Origin: JACSRF01 sp963695505
GTDB lineage: Bacteria; Chloroflexota; Anaerolineae; Promineifilales; Promineifilaceae
Length of the DNA: 64,000 nucleotides
Assembly: GCA_963695505.1 (NCBI GenBank)
Contig: CAVOGX010000009.1
Span: 112,142-176,141, forward strand
Direction of reading: 5' to 3'
Made by a program: the position numbers and the translations under genes. Below the pieces are notes generated by a model. It did no database searches. It was not told the DNA's origin and was given only the letters and a program-made list of their open reading frames with translations. Of the stretch, positions 38,014 through 46,662 are shown one piece after another. The first letter of the stretch is position 1; each line of letters begins with the position of its first letter.

Positions 38014-39519
38014 ATGTTCAACAAAATTTTAATCGCAAACCGAGGTGAAATTGCCCGCCGCATCATTCTGGCTTGCCGCGAATTGGGCGTAACGGCCGTT
38101 GCCATTTACTCCGACGCCGATGCCCAGGCGCCGTGGGTGCGGCTGGCCGACGAGAGCTACCCGCTGGGTGGTGTGACGGCCACGGAATCCTATCTTGACC
38201 AGGGCAAGGTCCTAGATATTGCCGCCAAGTGCGGGGCAGAAGCCATTCACCCCGGCTACGGTTTTCTCAGCGAAAACGGTGATTTTGCGCGGGCATGTGC
38301 CGCCAGGGGTATCACCTTCATTGGCCCTGGCCCTGAGGCCATGGAGATGCTAGGCAGCAAAGCCGCGGCGCGGGTGCTGGCCCAGCGGGCGGAAGTGCCG
38401 GTGGTGCCGGGGGTGGACGGCGCAGGCAAAAGTGAAAAGGAATTGCAAACAGCCGCTTCTGCTATGGGCTATCCGGTGCTGATCAAGGCCAGCGCCGGAG
38501 GTGGCGGTAAAGGGATGCGCGTGGTCTGGTCTGACGCCGAATTTGGCGACGCCCTGCAGGCCGCACGGCGCGAGGCTCAATCCGCCTTTGGCGATGACCA
38601 CATTTTGGTGGAAAAATATTTCACCGAAATCCATCACGTGGAAATTCAGATTCTAGCCGACCAGTACGGCCGCGTCTTGCATCTTTTTGAACGGGAATGT
38701 TCTATTCAACGGCGGCACCAGAAGATTGTAGAGGAGAGTCCGGCTCCCGTTGTTGCCGCGGACGACCTGCGGCAGCGCATTGCCCAGGCGGCTGTTTCGC
38801 TGGCAGCCGCAGCGGGGTACGTGAATGCCGGGACGGTGGAGTTTATTGTGGATGGCAACGGCCGTTTCTATTTCCTGGAGATGAACACCCGCCTGCAAGT
38901 GGAGCATCCCGTCACCGAAATGGTCACCGGGCTGGACTTAGCCGCATGGCAAATCCGCATTGCCGCCGGAGAACGGCTGCCCTTTGCGCAAGAAGAGATC
39001 ACCCAGCGCGGCCACGCCATCGAGTGCCGCCTCTATGCCGAAGACCCGGCCCACAATTTTTTGCCTTCCATTGGCAAAATTGCGCTCTACCGCCCCCCCA
39101 GCGGCCCCGGCGTACGCGTCGATGACGGCATTGAGACAGGATCTGAAGTCACTCCCTACTACGACCCCATGCTGGCGAAAATCATTACCTGGGGGCATGA
39201 CCGCGCGGAAGCCATCCGCAAAATGGTGCGCGCCTTGCAAGAAACGGTGGTGCTGGGAGTAACGACGAACATTCCTTACCTGCTGGCCATTATGCAAGAG
39301 GAGAGTTTTCGAAACGGCCGTACCAGCACCAACTATCTGGCCGAACATATGGCTGGCTGGACGCCGCACTACGAACCCATAATGGATGATTGGTTGGCGG
39401 TGGCCGCTTTGGAACTGCTGCACGGTGGCGGCAAAAGCGGTCCGCGCCGTGCGGCCGGCGAGGCACTCTCTCAAACCGATCCCTGGAGCATCATTACCGA
39501 TTTTCGCAACGTCACTTAA
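38014..39519 (+). CDS. Biotin carboxylase subunit of an acyl-CoA carboxylase
   Basis: ATP-grasp enzyme that carboxylates biotin on a carrier protein for acetyl-, propionyl- or methylcrotonyl-CoA carboxylase. The 501-residue protein starts at ATG 38014 (AAGGAA upstream) with FNKILIANRGEIARRI. It has the Gly-rich ATP loop SAGGGGKGMRVVW, HHVEIQILAD, the ERECSIQRRHQKIVEESP block and active-site EMNTRLQVEHPVTE. No carboxyltransferase or biotin carrier gene is next to it. The acyl substrate is not decided by sequence; the enoyl-CoA hydratase in the operon suggests catabolism. Confidence 0.93.
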   Translation: MFNKILIANRGEIARRIILACRELGVTAVAIYSDADAQAPWVRLADESYPLGGVTATESYLDQGKVLDIAAKCGAEAIHPGYGFLSENGDFARACAARGITFIGPGPEAMEMLGSKAAARVLAQRAEVPVVPGVDGAGKSEKELQTAASAMGYPVLIKASAGGGGKGMRVVWSDAEFGDALQAARREAQSAFGDDHILVEKYFTEIHHVEIQILADQYGRVLHLFERECSIQRRHQKIVEESPAPVVAADDLRQRIAQAAVSLAAAAGYVNAGTVEFIVDGNGRFYFLEMNTRLQVEHPVTEMVTGLDLAAWQIRIAAGERLPFAQEEITQRGHAIECRLYAEDPAHNFLPSIGKIALYRPPSGPGVRVDDGIETGSEVTPYYDPMLAKIITWGHDRAEAIRKMVRALQETVVLGVTTNIPYLLAIMQEESFRNGRTSTNYLAEHMAGWTPHYEPIMDDWLAVAALELLHGGGKSGPRRAAGEALSQTDPWSIITDFRNVT

Positions 39520-39536
39520 AATCAGACAAAATACTT

Positions 39537-40202
39537 ATGAGCGATCTGACTTCCAATTCACCAACCATAAAATCAACGACGGGCGACCGCAGCAGCAAGC
39601 TAAGAGACGGCTTACTGGCCTCCATAATTTTTTTACTGTCCGTCGTTGCTTTGATCTTCACAACCATTCTGCTCAAGCGCGTGGGACCAGTGGCCCTTTT
39701 CATTGAAGGGGTGGTGATGACGGCCGTTTCCATTTACCTGCTGCACCGCAGCTACGCCCCCCACCTGCCCGAAGTCACCCGCGCCTGGTTAGGTGTGCTG
39801 GGCGGATTCTTCGCCTGGACGGCGCTGGAAGCCAGCAATCTGCTGGGCCAACTCGCCATCGAGACCGAACGAGGGGTATGGCTGTTTGTCATGGCTGCCC
39901 TGGTAACGGCCGTGCTGTTCCGCCATGGGCTGCCCCTTGGTCCAAAATTCTGGCTTGCCGCCTTCCATGCCAACTGGATTGGCCATATCATCCTCTTCAC
40001 CCAGCGCGCTCTGGCTCTCAATGGTTACCCCATATTTGAAACCACGTATAAACTGAGCGGTGTTCTAGCCGGCATTGGCATTGTTGGCGTATATGCCTGG
40101 ATTTTTACCCGCTCCCGCACGCGCATCCAGCGTTTGTGGGCTGCTTTAGCCGTCTTTGTCCTCGTCATCATCGTCGTCTACGCCATTCGCGGCTTCTGGT
40201 AA
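39537..40202 (+). CDS. Integral membrane protein of unknown function
   Basis: A 221-residue hydrophobic protein with about six to seven membrane spans after a polar 25-residue N terminus. The ATG at 39537 lies 17 bases after the biotin carboxylase stop, so it closes that operon; earlier in-frame codons overlap the carboxylase. Repeated WxxxxAxxxxN patterns but no family recognised. Confidence 0.6.
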   Translation: MSDLTSNSPTIKSTTGDRSSKLRDGLLASIIFLLSVVALIFTTILLKRVGPVALFIEGVVMTAVSIYLLHRSYAPHLPEVTRAWLGVLGGFFAWTALEASNLLGQLAIETERGVWLFVMAALVTAVLFRHGLPLGPKFWLAAFHANWIGHIILFTQRALALNGYPIFETTYKLSGVLAGIGIVGVYAWIFTRSRTRIQRLWAALAVFVLVIIVVYAIRGFW

Positions 40203-40230
40203 ATTCGGGCAGCTAAATGTCAATTGGCTC

Positions 40231-40260
40231 TTGACCTGCTCCTTCAAGCTGTGGTAGACT
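40231..40260 (+). promoter_or_regulatory. Promoter of a compact small-ORF unit
   Basis: TTGACC at 40231-40236 and TAGACT at 40255-40260, 18 bases apart. It stands just downstream of a membrane-protein gene and about 50 bases before the small ORF at 40313. Confidence 0.5.
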
Positions 40261-40312
40261 GGCGCTTGTTGAGAAGTTAGCAGAAAAAAAATCTAGAGGA
40301 GGTACTTACAGA

Positions 40313-40384
40313 ATGCAAAAAGAAAGCTTGACCATTGTCATCCAACTCAATCAGCGTTGTGTGAGTACACCTGCCACCCGGTAA
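40313..40384 (+). CDS. Small ORF, 23-residue peptide
   Basis: ATG at 40313, preceded by a very strong RBS (AGAGGAGG at 40295-40302, 10 bases upstream), then 23 codons beginning MQKESLTIVIQLNQ and a stop at 40382-40384. It is framed by a promoter (40231-40260) and a terminator (40438-40468), so a transcript of about 200 bases. It could be a small protein, a leader peptide controlling the kinase gene downstream, or a dual-function small RNA. No family recognised. A 148-residue reading frame on the other strand looks non-coding. Confidence 0.45.
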   Translation: MQKESLTIVIQLNQRCVSTPATR

Positions 40385-40437
40385 CAGTATTCGATTAAGC
40401 TTGATTTCGATTGCTAAAAACTGATTACCGATAAGCG

Positions 40438-40468
40438 GCCACAGGTGTACGCAACCTGTGGCTTTTTT
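40438..40468 (+). terminator. Rho-independent terminator after the 23-residue ORF
   Basis: Perfect 9-bp stem GCCACAGGT (40438-40446) / ACCTGTGGC (40454-40462), 7-base loop, then six T. Confidence 0.85.
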
Positions 40469-40511
40469 GCGCCAGTTTGTCGCCAATATGAGACGGCCAA
40501 GCAGCACAGCA

Positions 40512-40544
40512 GCCATGGGCACGACGCAAACCCGTGGCTTTTTT
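40512..40544 (+). terminator. Second, related terminator
   Basis: GCCATGGG (40512-40519) pairs with CCCGTGGC (40531-40538) through one G-T pair, followed by six T. It shares the pattern ACGCAA-CC-GTGGCTTTTTT with the terminator 75 bases upstream, so one may be a copy of the other. The rest of 40545-40640 shows no gene. Confidence 0.65.
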
Positions 40545-40640
40545 GATCCCCACCACTCCGCACCCCAATTAATGCGTATCGGGTGAAACAAACGCCTCAC
40601 TCCCAAGCCACGGGAAATTCCAAATCCGCGGCTGGTTTGG

Positions 40641-40700
40641 GGTTGGATGGTTAGTTTGTAAGCTAGAACACCATCAAACCTACAAACTATCCCACCCAAC
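40641..40700. repeat. Inverted repeat of GGTTGGATGGTTAGTTTGTA words
   Basis: Left arm 40641-40660 and right arm 40681-40700, nine bases perfectly paired next to the loop and the rest partly paired. Same family as 9130-9211 and 19098-19179. Located directly upstream of the kinase gene RBS. Confidence 0.6.
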
Positions 40701-40724
40701 ACAACACGAGGTGAAATAACCACC

Positions 40725-41771
40725 GTGTCTCGAACAGAACAGTATCTCGATGATTACGAGATTTATGAAGAACAATTTAACCCACTGTATTTCGACCGCC
40801 AGGCGCGGCGGCAGCGCAAACCTAAACCCAATCATCAGCCCAAGAAAACGACCACAAAAATTGTGGAAGAAATTGCGGACACCATTGGCCTGGAAGGGGG
40901 TTTTCAAACAACATATGAACCATCCCGGTATGAATCGACCTGGCTCCTGCAATCGCTAGAGAATTTTTACAACCAGGAGCTTATTAGTGACGTGCTGGCG
41001 CAGGTGAAGGGCGGCAAAGAAGCCAGCGTTTACCGCTGCGCCGCCCATCCGGCCACTGGCCAGCAGTGGTTGGCAGCCAAAGTGTATCGCCCGCGCATGT
41101 TCCGCAACCTGCGCAATGACAGGCAGTACCGGCAGGGCCGCCCCACCCTGGACGCCAATGGCAAGGCGGTAAATCCGAAGGATGCACGCATGCTGAAGGC
41201 TATTGGTCAAAAAACCAGCCTGGGTGAACAGGTTGCGCACACATCCTGGCTGATGTATGAGTACACCACGCTGCAGTTGCTTTACAAAGCCGGAGCGGCC
41301 GTTCCCAAACCGATTGCCGCCGCCAGCAACGCCATCTTGATGCAGTTCATTGGCGGCGAGTTTGGGGCCGCCCCAACGCTGGTAGAGGTCACGCTGGATG
41401 ATGGCGAGGCAGAGCCTCTCTTCCAGGAGGTTATACGTAATGTAGAGTTGATGCTGCAATACGGCCGTATCCACGGCGACCTTTCCGCCTACAACATTCT
41501 TTATTGGGATGGGCAAATTACCCTCATTGACTTCCCGCAAGTGGTTAACAGCCACGTGAGCAAAACCACGCACGTACTGGGCAGCGCCGTCAATCCAGAC
41601 GCCTACACCATTCTGGAGCGAGACGTTACCCGCGTGTGCGAATACTTTGCCCGCTACGGGGTCAACACCAATCCGGCCCGCCTTACGGCCGACCTCTGGC
41701 AGCGGTTTGCGGCTGTGAACCCAGAGGTGTACCAGGCAGATTTATCACGATTGGAGACAGATAGAGTCTAG
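40725..41771 (+). CDS. RIO1-like serine/threonine protein kinase
   Basis: A 348-residue atypical kinase. RIO features are the P-loop GGKEASVYR, the lysine strand AAKVYRPRMF, catalytic loop HGDLSAYNILY and metal-binding LIDFPQVVN. A charged N-terminal extension of about 90 residues precedes the kinase core. RIO kinases act in ribosome maturation in archaea and eukaryotes; the bacterial role is poorly known. GTG start at 40725 with GAGGTG upstream. The stop codon is inside the next inverted repeat. Confidence 0.88.
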   Translation: MSRTEQYLDDYEIYEEQFNPLYFDRQARRQRKPKPNHQPKKTTTKIVEEIADTIGLEGGFQTTYEPSRYESTWLLQSLENFYNQELISDVLAQVKGGKEASVYRCAAHPATGQQWLAAKVYRPRMFRNLRNDRQYRQGRPTLDANGKAVNPKDARMLKAIGQKTSLGEQVAHTSWLMYEYTTLQLLYKAGAAVPKPIAAASNAILMQFIGGEFGAAPTLVEVTLDDGEAEPLFQEVIRNVELMLQYGRIHGDLSAYNILYWDGQITLIDFPQVVNSHVSKTTHVLGSAVNPDAYTILERDVTRVCEYFARYGVNTNPARLTADLWQRFAAVNPEVYQADLSRLETDRV

Positions 41772-41815
41772 AGTTTAGAGATAGAGGTTAAAACACCTCT
41801 CTTTCTCTAAACTCT
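41770..41815. repeat. Inverted repeat of AGAGTTTAGAGATAGAGGT words
   Basis: Left arm 41770-41788 and right arm 41795-41815 form a near-perfect hairpin (ACCTCTCTTTCTCTAAACTCT on the right, one small interruption). It starts inside the kinase stop codon and ends before the next gene. Confidence 0.65.
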
Positions 41816-41831
41816 ATCTCTTCGGAGATTT

Positions 41832-43643
41832 ATGCAAGCTATCACAGTCACGCAATCCATTAAACTACTGTGGCGCTACCTGCGACCCCGGCGCGGGCGG
41901 GTGGCACTGTTGGGGCTGTTCATCCTGGGCAGCATTGGCCTGCAGCTTCTGGCTCCCCAGGTAATTCGCCGCTTTCTGGACATGACCCAGGCCGGGTCTA
42001 CGGGGCAGGCGCTAACAGAAACGGCCGTGCTTTTCTTCCTCGCTGTCCTGGGGCAGAAAGTGTTTTCCTTACTCAGCACATACGCAGGCGAAGACCTGGG
42101 CTGGAAGGCTACCAACGATCTGCGTGTAGAGCTGGCCCACCACGTTTTACGGCTGGATATGGGCTTCCACAAGCTGCGGCCACCCGGCGAACTTATCGAG
42201 CGTATCGACGGCGACGTGGGCACTCTGGCAGAAAGCTTCTCTCAGCTAATTGTGCAGGTGGCGGGAAACAGCCTGCTGGTGTTAGGGCTGCTGGTGCTGC
42301 AATTTCGCGAAGATTGGCGCTTTGGCCTGATTGGACTGAGTTATGCCATCGTCACCCTATTCTTCCTGCGCGCCATCCAAAAACCCCAAACGGCCATTTG
42401 GAGCAAGGTGCGCCAGGGTTACGCCGATCTGTACGGACTGATAGAGGAACGCATCAACGGCACGGAAGACATTCGCGCCAATGGTGGGGAAGCGTACGTA
42501 CTCACCCGCATGGTTCCGCTTATGGCGGGCATCAACGCCCAGCGGGTGAAAGGGACCCTCTTTGGCGGCTTTACCTTCAGCACCGGTCACCTGCTGTACG
42601 TGTTAACCTGGGTAGGAACCCTCGGGTTGGCATGCACGCTGTTCATACGCGGCGAAATAACCATTGGTACGGTGTACCTGCTAGCTTATTACGTGGGTTT
42701 GCTGGAAAGTCCTCTCAAATACATTCGCCGCCAGGTGGAGAATTTGCAGCGCGCCATGGCCAGTATGGGTCGCATTACCGAGTTCTTTCAGCTTCAGCCC
42801 CAGGTGCAGGAACGGGTAACGGCCGTTCTGCCCCCTACCCCGCCCACCGTACGATTCAACGGCGTCAGCTTCGCCTATAAAGACCAATTGTCAATGGTAA
42901 ATGGTCAATTGCCAATAACTAATGAACATACCCGGACAGTACTGGAAAATGTCACCTTCACCCTGGAGGCGGGCAAAGTGCTGGGGCTGCTAGGGCGCAC
43001 GGGCAGCGGCAAGACCACTCTCACGCGGCTGCTCTTCCGCCTCTACGACGTGGATGAGGGAGCCATTACCCTCAATGGCGCAGACTTGCGCAGCGTGAGC
43101 CTGGCTGACCTGCGCGGGCGCGTGGGCATGGTCACCCAAGATGTGCAGCTATTTGCGGCCACCGTGCGCGACAACCTGACGCTGTTTCGCGGCTACGACT
43201 CTGCGCGTCAGCCCATCAGCGATGCGGAGATTATGGCTGCCCTGGAAACGCTAGGGCTGGGCGATTGGCTGCGCAGCCTGCCTGGCGGCCTGGATACCAC
43301 GCTGGCGGCAGGCGCGCAGGGCTTATCTGCTGGCGAAGCCCAACTGCTGGCCTTGACTCGTGTTTTCTTGCGCGATCCCCGGCTGGTCATCCTGGATGAA
43401 GCGTCTTCACGGCTGGACCCGGCCACAGAACAGCGGCTAGAACAAGCCCTCGACCGGCTGCTGGCCGGGCGGACGGCTATCATCATCGCCCACCGGCTGC
43501 GCACGGTGCAGCGCGCCGACGACATTCTTATCCTGGAAAACGGCCGTATTGTCGAACACGGCCCCCGCGCCCAACTGGCCGCCAATCCCGACTCCCGCTT
43601 CGCGCACCTGCTGCGTACGGGCATGGAGGAGGTTTTAGCATGA
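41832..43643 (+). CDS. ABC exporter half-transporter with a repeat-derived insert
   Basis: 603 residues: membrane domain (about 15-320) plus ATPase domain with Walker A GRTGSGKTT, signature LSAGEAQ, Walker B LVILDEASSRLD and H-loop IAHRLRT. The signature is non-canonical. In the first loop of the ATPase domain, after VSFAYK, there is an insert of about 15 residues (QLSMVNGQLPITNEH) encoded by CAATTGTCAATGG-type words at 42885-42925. The insert keeps the frame. The next gene is its likely partner. Confidence 0.88.
   Translation: MQAITVTQSIKLLWRYLRPRRGRVALLGLFILGSIGLQLLAPQVIRRFLDMTQAGSTGQALTETAVLFFLAVLGQKVFSLLSTYAGEDLGWKATNDLRVELAHHVLRLDMGFHKLRPPGELIERIDGDVGTLAESFSQLIVQVAGNSLLVLGLLVLQFREDWRFGLIGLSYAIVTLFFLRAIQKPQTAIWSKVRQGYADLYGLIEERINGTEDIRANGGEAYVLTRMVPLMAGINAQRVKGTLFGGFTFSTGHLLYVLTWVGTLGLACTLFIRGEITIGTVYLLAYYVGLLESPLKYIRRQVENLQRAMASMGRITEFFQLQPQVQERVTAVLPPTPPTVRFNGVSFAYKDQLSMVNGQLPITNEHTRTVLENVTFTLEAGKVLGLLGRTGSGKTTLTRLLFRLYDVDEGAITLNGADLRSVSLADLRGRVGMVTQDVQLFAATVRDNLTLFRGYDSARQPISDAEIMAALETLGLGDWLRSLPGGLDTTLAAGAQGLSAGEAQLLALTRVFLRDPRLVILDEASSRLDPATEQRLEQALDRLLAGRTAIIIAHRLRTVQRADDILILENGRIVEHGPRAQLAANPDSRFAHLLRTGMEEVLA
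42885..42925. repeat. CAATTGTCAATGGTAAATGG word repeat inside an ABC gene
   Basis: Words TCAATGG, AAATGG, TCAATTG and CCAAT reiterate here. The stretch is lower in GC than the surrounding gene and encodes an extra loop in the ATPase domain. Confidence 0.6.
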
Positions 43644-43661
43644 GCAGAGGTGCGAAACGGC

Positions 43662-43731
43662 AAGGGAGCGGAGGAGCAGAGGAGCAGGGGAGAAAAGTCC
43701 CCCTTGCACCCTTGCTCCCTTGCTCCCCTGC
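43662..43731. repeat. Inverted repeat of GGGAGCGGAGGAGCAG / TTGCTCCCCTGC words
   Basis: Left arm 43662-43693 of GGAGCAGGGGAG words and right arm 43699-43731 of TTGCTCCCTTGCTCCCC words make a hairpin between the two ABC genes. The start of the longest reading frame of the next gene runs through it, but the true start is probably the ATG after it (43743). Confidence 0.7.
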
Positions 43732-43742
43732 AAAAAAACCCT

Positions 43743-45671
43743 ATGAACGATAACACACAACAACTCCCTGTCTGGCAAGGAACCTGGGCGCTCATTCGCT
43801 ACCGCCCCGGCTTCTTTGCCGTCAACGTCATTTTTGGTTCCTCCTGGATAGTGACGCGCCTGGTTCCCGGCTGGGTTGAAAGGCAAGTTTATGATGGGCT
43901 GGTGGGCGGCACGGCAACGGCCGTTTCTCTGTGGGGCATCCTGGGCATGCTGGTCGCCGCGGAAATGGGACGGTTGGCGTGCAGCGTAACCGGCGAGTGG
44001 GGCGGCATGCGCCTGCGCAACGCTGCCGGTTCCCTGATGCGCAAAAACGTCATGGGCGCCATTTTGCGCAAACCGGGCGCACAGCCGCTGCCCGTTTCTT
44101 CCGGCGACGCCATCAACCGCCTGCAAAATGACCTGGCCGATTACGCTGACTTCCCCACCTGGACGCCGGAACTCCTCGGTCATGGATTGTTTACGCTGTT
44201 TGCACTGGTGGTTATGTTTGGCATTGCGCCAGTCATTACGGCCGTTGCCTTGCTGCCTCTCATTGGCGTATTCTTCCTTAACCGCTTCGCCTGGAGCCGC
44301 TTTTTGCGCTACGGACACGAAAGTCGCGCCGCCGACAGCCAGGTGACCGGCTTTTTGGGCGAAATTTTTGGCGGGGTGCAGGCCATCAAAGTGGCCGATG
44401 CCGCAGCGGGAGTCATGGGTTACTTTTCCGCCCTCAATGAGAAGCGGCGGCAGCTTAACGTGCGCTACGCCCTCTTTTGGGCGCTCTTCCAGGCGGCCAA
44501 TGACCACCTGGGGGACATTGCCGTGGCCGTCATGGTGTTAATGGCCGGGTCGGCCATTGCTTCAGGCAACTTTTCTGTGGGCGACTTTGCCCTGTTTAGC
44601 AGCTATCTCTTCTTCGCTGCCCGCTTCCCGGCCACCATTGGCAGCTACATCTCGGAAATTGCCCAGCAGCGGGTGGTGCTTGACCGCGTGCAAGAAATGG
44701 CGCCACACATGCCTCCCGCCGACCTGGTGACGCCTGGCGAGATCTACGAGCGGGCGCACCGGGAAAATGGCCCCCGACCAGAAATACCTTTTGTGGTGAA
44801 AACGGCCGTACACCGCCTGGAAATGTTGGAGGTGAAGGGCCTCACCTATCATTTCGGAATGGTGAATGCAAAACGCGGAATTTCTGAAGGTGAGCATTCA
44901 CCATTCAGCATTCCACATACAGCATTCTCTGGCATCGCCGACATCTCCTTCACCCTCCCCCGCGGCAGCTTCACCATCATCACCGGGCGCATTGGCGCGG
45001 GCAAAACCACGCTTCTGCGCGCGCTGCTAGGCTTGCTGCCCGCCACCAAAGGGGAAATCTACTGGAACAGCACGTTGATTGCCGACCCGTCTACGTTCTT
45101 TGTGCCGCCGCGCAGCGCCTACACGCCCCAGGTACCGCGTCTCTTCAGCGATAAGCTGCGCGACAACGTACTGATGGGGCTGCCGGAAGTTAAAGTCGAC
45201 CTGCCAGGGGCGGTGCACCGCGCTGTGCTGGAGACAGACGTAGCCATGCTGGAAAAGGGGCTGGATACGCTGGTGGGGCCGCGGGGCGTGCGTTTGTCCG
45301 GGGGGCAGGTGCAGCGTGCCGCCGCCGCACGCATGTTTGTACGTGATGCGGAACTACTGGTTTTTGACGACCTGTCCAGCGCCTTGGATGTGGAAACGGA
45401 AGGTTTGTTGTGGGAACGCCTTTTTAATTCGGTAAGGGAGCAGGGGAGCAGGGGAGCAGAGGGGGATCTGCACCACCCAACCTGCCTGGTGGTGTCCCAC
45501 CGCCGGGTGGCGCTGCGGCGAGCTGACCAGATCATTGTACTGGAGAACGGCCGTCTTGCCGCACAGGGTAAATTAGACGACTTGCTGGTTTCGTCACCGG
45601 CAATGCAAGCCATCTGGCACGGTCAGGTGGCGGGAGAAGAAACTTATGAAAGCAGTGAAAGAAATGATTGA
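43743..45671 (+). CDS. ABC exporter half-transporter with two repeat-derived inserts
   Basis: About 642 residues from ATG 43743. Membrane domain followed by an ATPase domain with Walker A GRIGAGKTT, signature RLSGGQVQR and Walker B LLVFDDLSSALD. Two inserts break the usual ATPase fold in surface loops: about 24 residues after LTYHF, encoded by a 13-bp inverted repeat region (44857-44928), and about 13 residues (REQGSRGAEGDLH) after LWERLFNSV, encoded by GGAGCAGGGGAGC words (45435-45462). Both keep the frame. Pairs with the upstream gene; the 3' end overlaps the next gene by 26 bases. Confidence 0.87.
   Translation: MNDNTQQLPVWQGTWALIRYRPGFFAVNVIFGSSWIVTRLVPGWVERQVYDGLVGGTATAVSLWGILGMLVAAEMGRLACSVTGEWGGMRLRNAAGSLMRKNVMGAILRKPGAQPLPVSSGDAINRLQNDLADYADFPTWTPELLGHGLFTLFALVVMFGIAPVITAVALLPLIGVFFLNRFAWSRFLRYGHESRAADSQVTGFLGEIFGGVQAIKVADAAAGVMGYFSALNEKRRQLNVRYALFWALFQAANDHLGDIAVAVMVLMAGSAIASGNFSVGDFALFSSYLFFAARFPATIGSYISEIAQQRVVLDRVQEMAPHMPPADLVTPGEIYERAHRENGPRPEIPFVVKTAVHRLEMLEVKGLTYHFGMVNAKRGISEGEHSPFSIPHTAFSGIADISFTLPRGSFTIITGRIGAGKTTLLRALLGLLPATKGEIYWNSTLIADPSTFFVPPRSAYTPQVPRLFSDKLRDNVLMGLPEVKVDLPGAVHRAVLETDVAMLEKGLDTLVGPRGVRLSGGQVQRAAAARMFVRDAELLVFDDLSSALDVETEGLLWERLFNSVREQGSRGAEGDLHHPTCLVVSHRRVALRRADQIIVLENGRLAAQGKLDDLLVSSPAMQAIWHGQVAGEETYESSERND
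44857..44928. repeat. 13-bp inverted repeat inside an ABC gene
   Basis: GAATGGTGAATGC at 44857-44869 and its perfect complement at 44894-44906, followed by further GCATTCC and GCATTC words to 44928. It lies at the same structural position of the ATPase domain as the insert in the partner gene (42885-42925). Confidence 0.7.
45435..45462. repeat. GGGAGCAGGGGAGCAGGGGAGCAG words inside an ABC gene
   Basis: Three tandem GGGAGCAG copies in frame, giving an REQGSRGAEG loop. Same words as 37081-37115 and 43662-43731. Confidence 0.65.
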
Positions 45672-46662
45672 AATCCACAAGGGCGACAAAGCCGCGGTGG
45701 ACGGCCTGGAATGGCGCGGGTTTCGCGGCAAAGTCGATTATCCGCACATGGTCGCCATCATTGAAGCAAGCAAAGAAGCGGACCAACTGGAGTGGGTGAC
45801 AAACATCGAGCAGGTGGAAAAAGATTACGAGTATCTGGAAAATTGTGATCCATTCAGCGACATGGTGTTTGCCGAGGTTAAGGGGGAGGTAGTGGGTTAC
45901 GGCCGTTGCTGGTGGGAGCAGCAAATCGACCAGACGCGCCTCTACAACCTCTTCGCTCACCTGAAACCAGCGTGGCGGGATTTGGGAATTCGCCAGGAAA
46001 TAGTGGCACGAATGGAAATGCGCTTGTCGCAAATTGCCGCCGCCCATCCTGATGATGGGCCAAAACATTATCAATGCTGGGCATCGGAAAACGAACAGCA
46101 CTGGGAAAATTTGCTGCGAACTCGCGGCTACGAACCCGTACGGCACGGATTCAGCATGGTGCGACCTGACCTGGACAACATTCCCGATCTCCCACTGCCT
46201 GAGGGTTTGGAGCTGCGCCAGGCAGACCTATCACAGTGGCGGCAAATCTGGGAGGCTGCCCGAGAAGCGTTCCGGGACCATTGGGGCGCCCACGAATGGC
46301 CAGAAGAGCGGTTTGAGGGCTGGCAGGTCCAACCAACCTTTAACCCGGCGCTGTGGCAGGTGGCCTGGGACGATGACGAGGTTGCAGGTGGCGTGCTGAC
46401 ATTTATTGACCATGAGGAGAATGAAGAATACGGCCGTTTACGGGGCTATACCGAAACCATTTTCACCCGTCGCCAGTGGCGGCAGCGCGGCCTGGCCCGC
46501 GCCCTCATCGCCCGCAGTTTGCAGCGGCAAAAGGAGCTGGGCATGACCGAAAGCTCCTTGGGGGTGGATGCCGAAAACCTCAGCGGCGCGCTTAATCTGT
46601 ACAAAAGCATGGGCTTCCAGGTCGTCAAGCGCTTTACCACTTACCGGAAGCCGGTCAGCTAG
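45646..46662 (+). CDS. Tandem GNAT acetyltransferase
   Basis: 338 residues made of two GNAT-like halves, as in mycothiol synthase-type proteins. The second half has the acetyl-CoA loop RRQWRQRGLARALIARSL followed by LGVDAENLSGALNLYKSMGF. The first half (VVGYGRCWWEQ...) is weaker. Start ATG 45646 with GGAGAAG upstream, overlapping the ABC gene; ATG 45664 is an alternative. The stop codon lies within an inverted repeat. Substrate unknown. Confidence 0.8.
   Translation: MKAVKEMIEIHKGDKAAVDGLEWRGFRGKVDYPHMVAIIEASKEADQLEWVTNIEQVEKDYEYLENCDPFSDMVFAEVKGEVVGYGRCWWEQQIDQTRLYNLFAHLKPAWRDLGIRQEIVARMEMRLSQIAAAHPDDGPKHYQCWASENEQHWENLLRTRGYEPVRHGFSMVRPDLDNIPDLPLPEGLELRQADLSQWRQIWEAAREAFRDHWGAHEWPEERFEGWQVQPTFNPALWQVAWDDDEVAGGVLTFIDHEENEEYGRLRGYTETIFTRRQWRQRGLARALIARSLQRQKELGMTESSLGVDAENLSGALNLYKSMGFQVVKRFTTYRKPVS

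Noticed and set aside
40277..40723. 148-residue ORF on the minus strand
   Set aside because: It crosses two terminators and an inverted repeat, has odd composition and no family look; the + strand holds a better explained unit.
43635..44507. 290-residue ORF on the minus strand
   Set aside because: Antisense to a well supported ABC exporter gene; starts and ends do not match any family.
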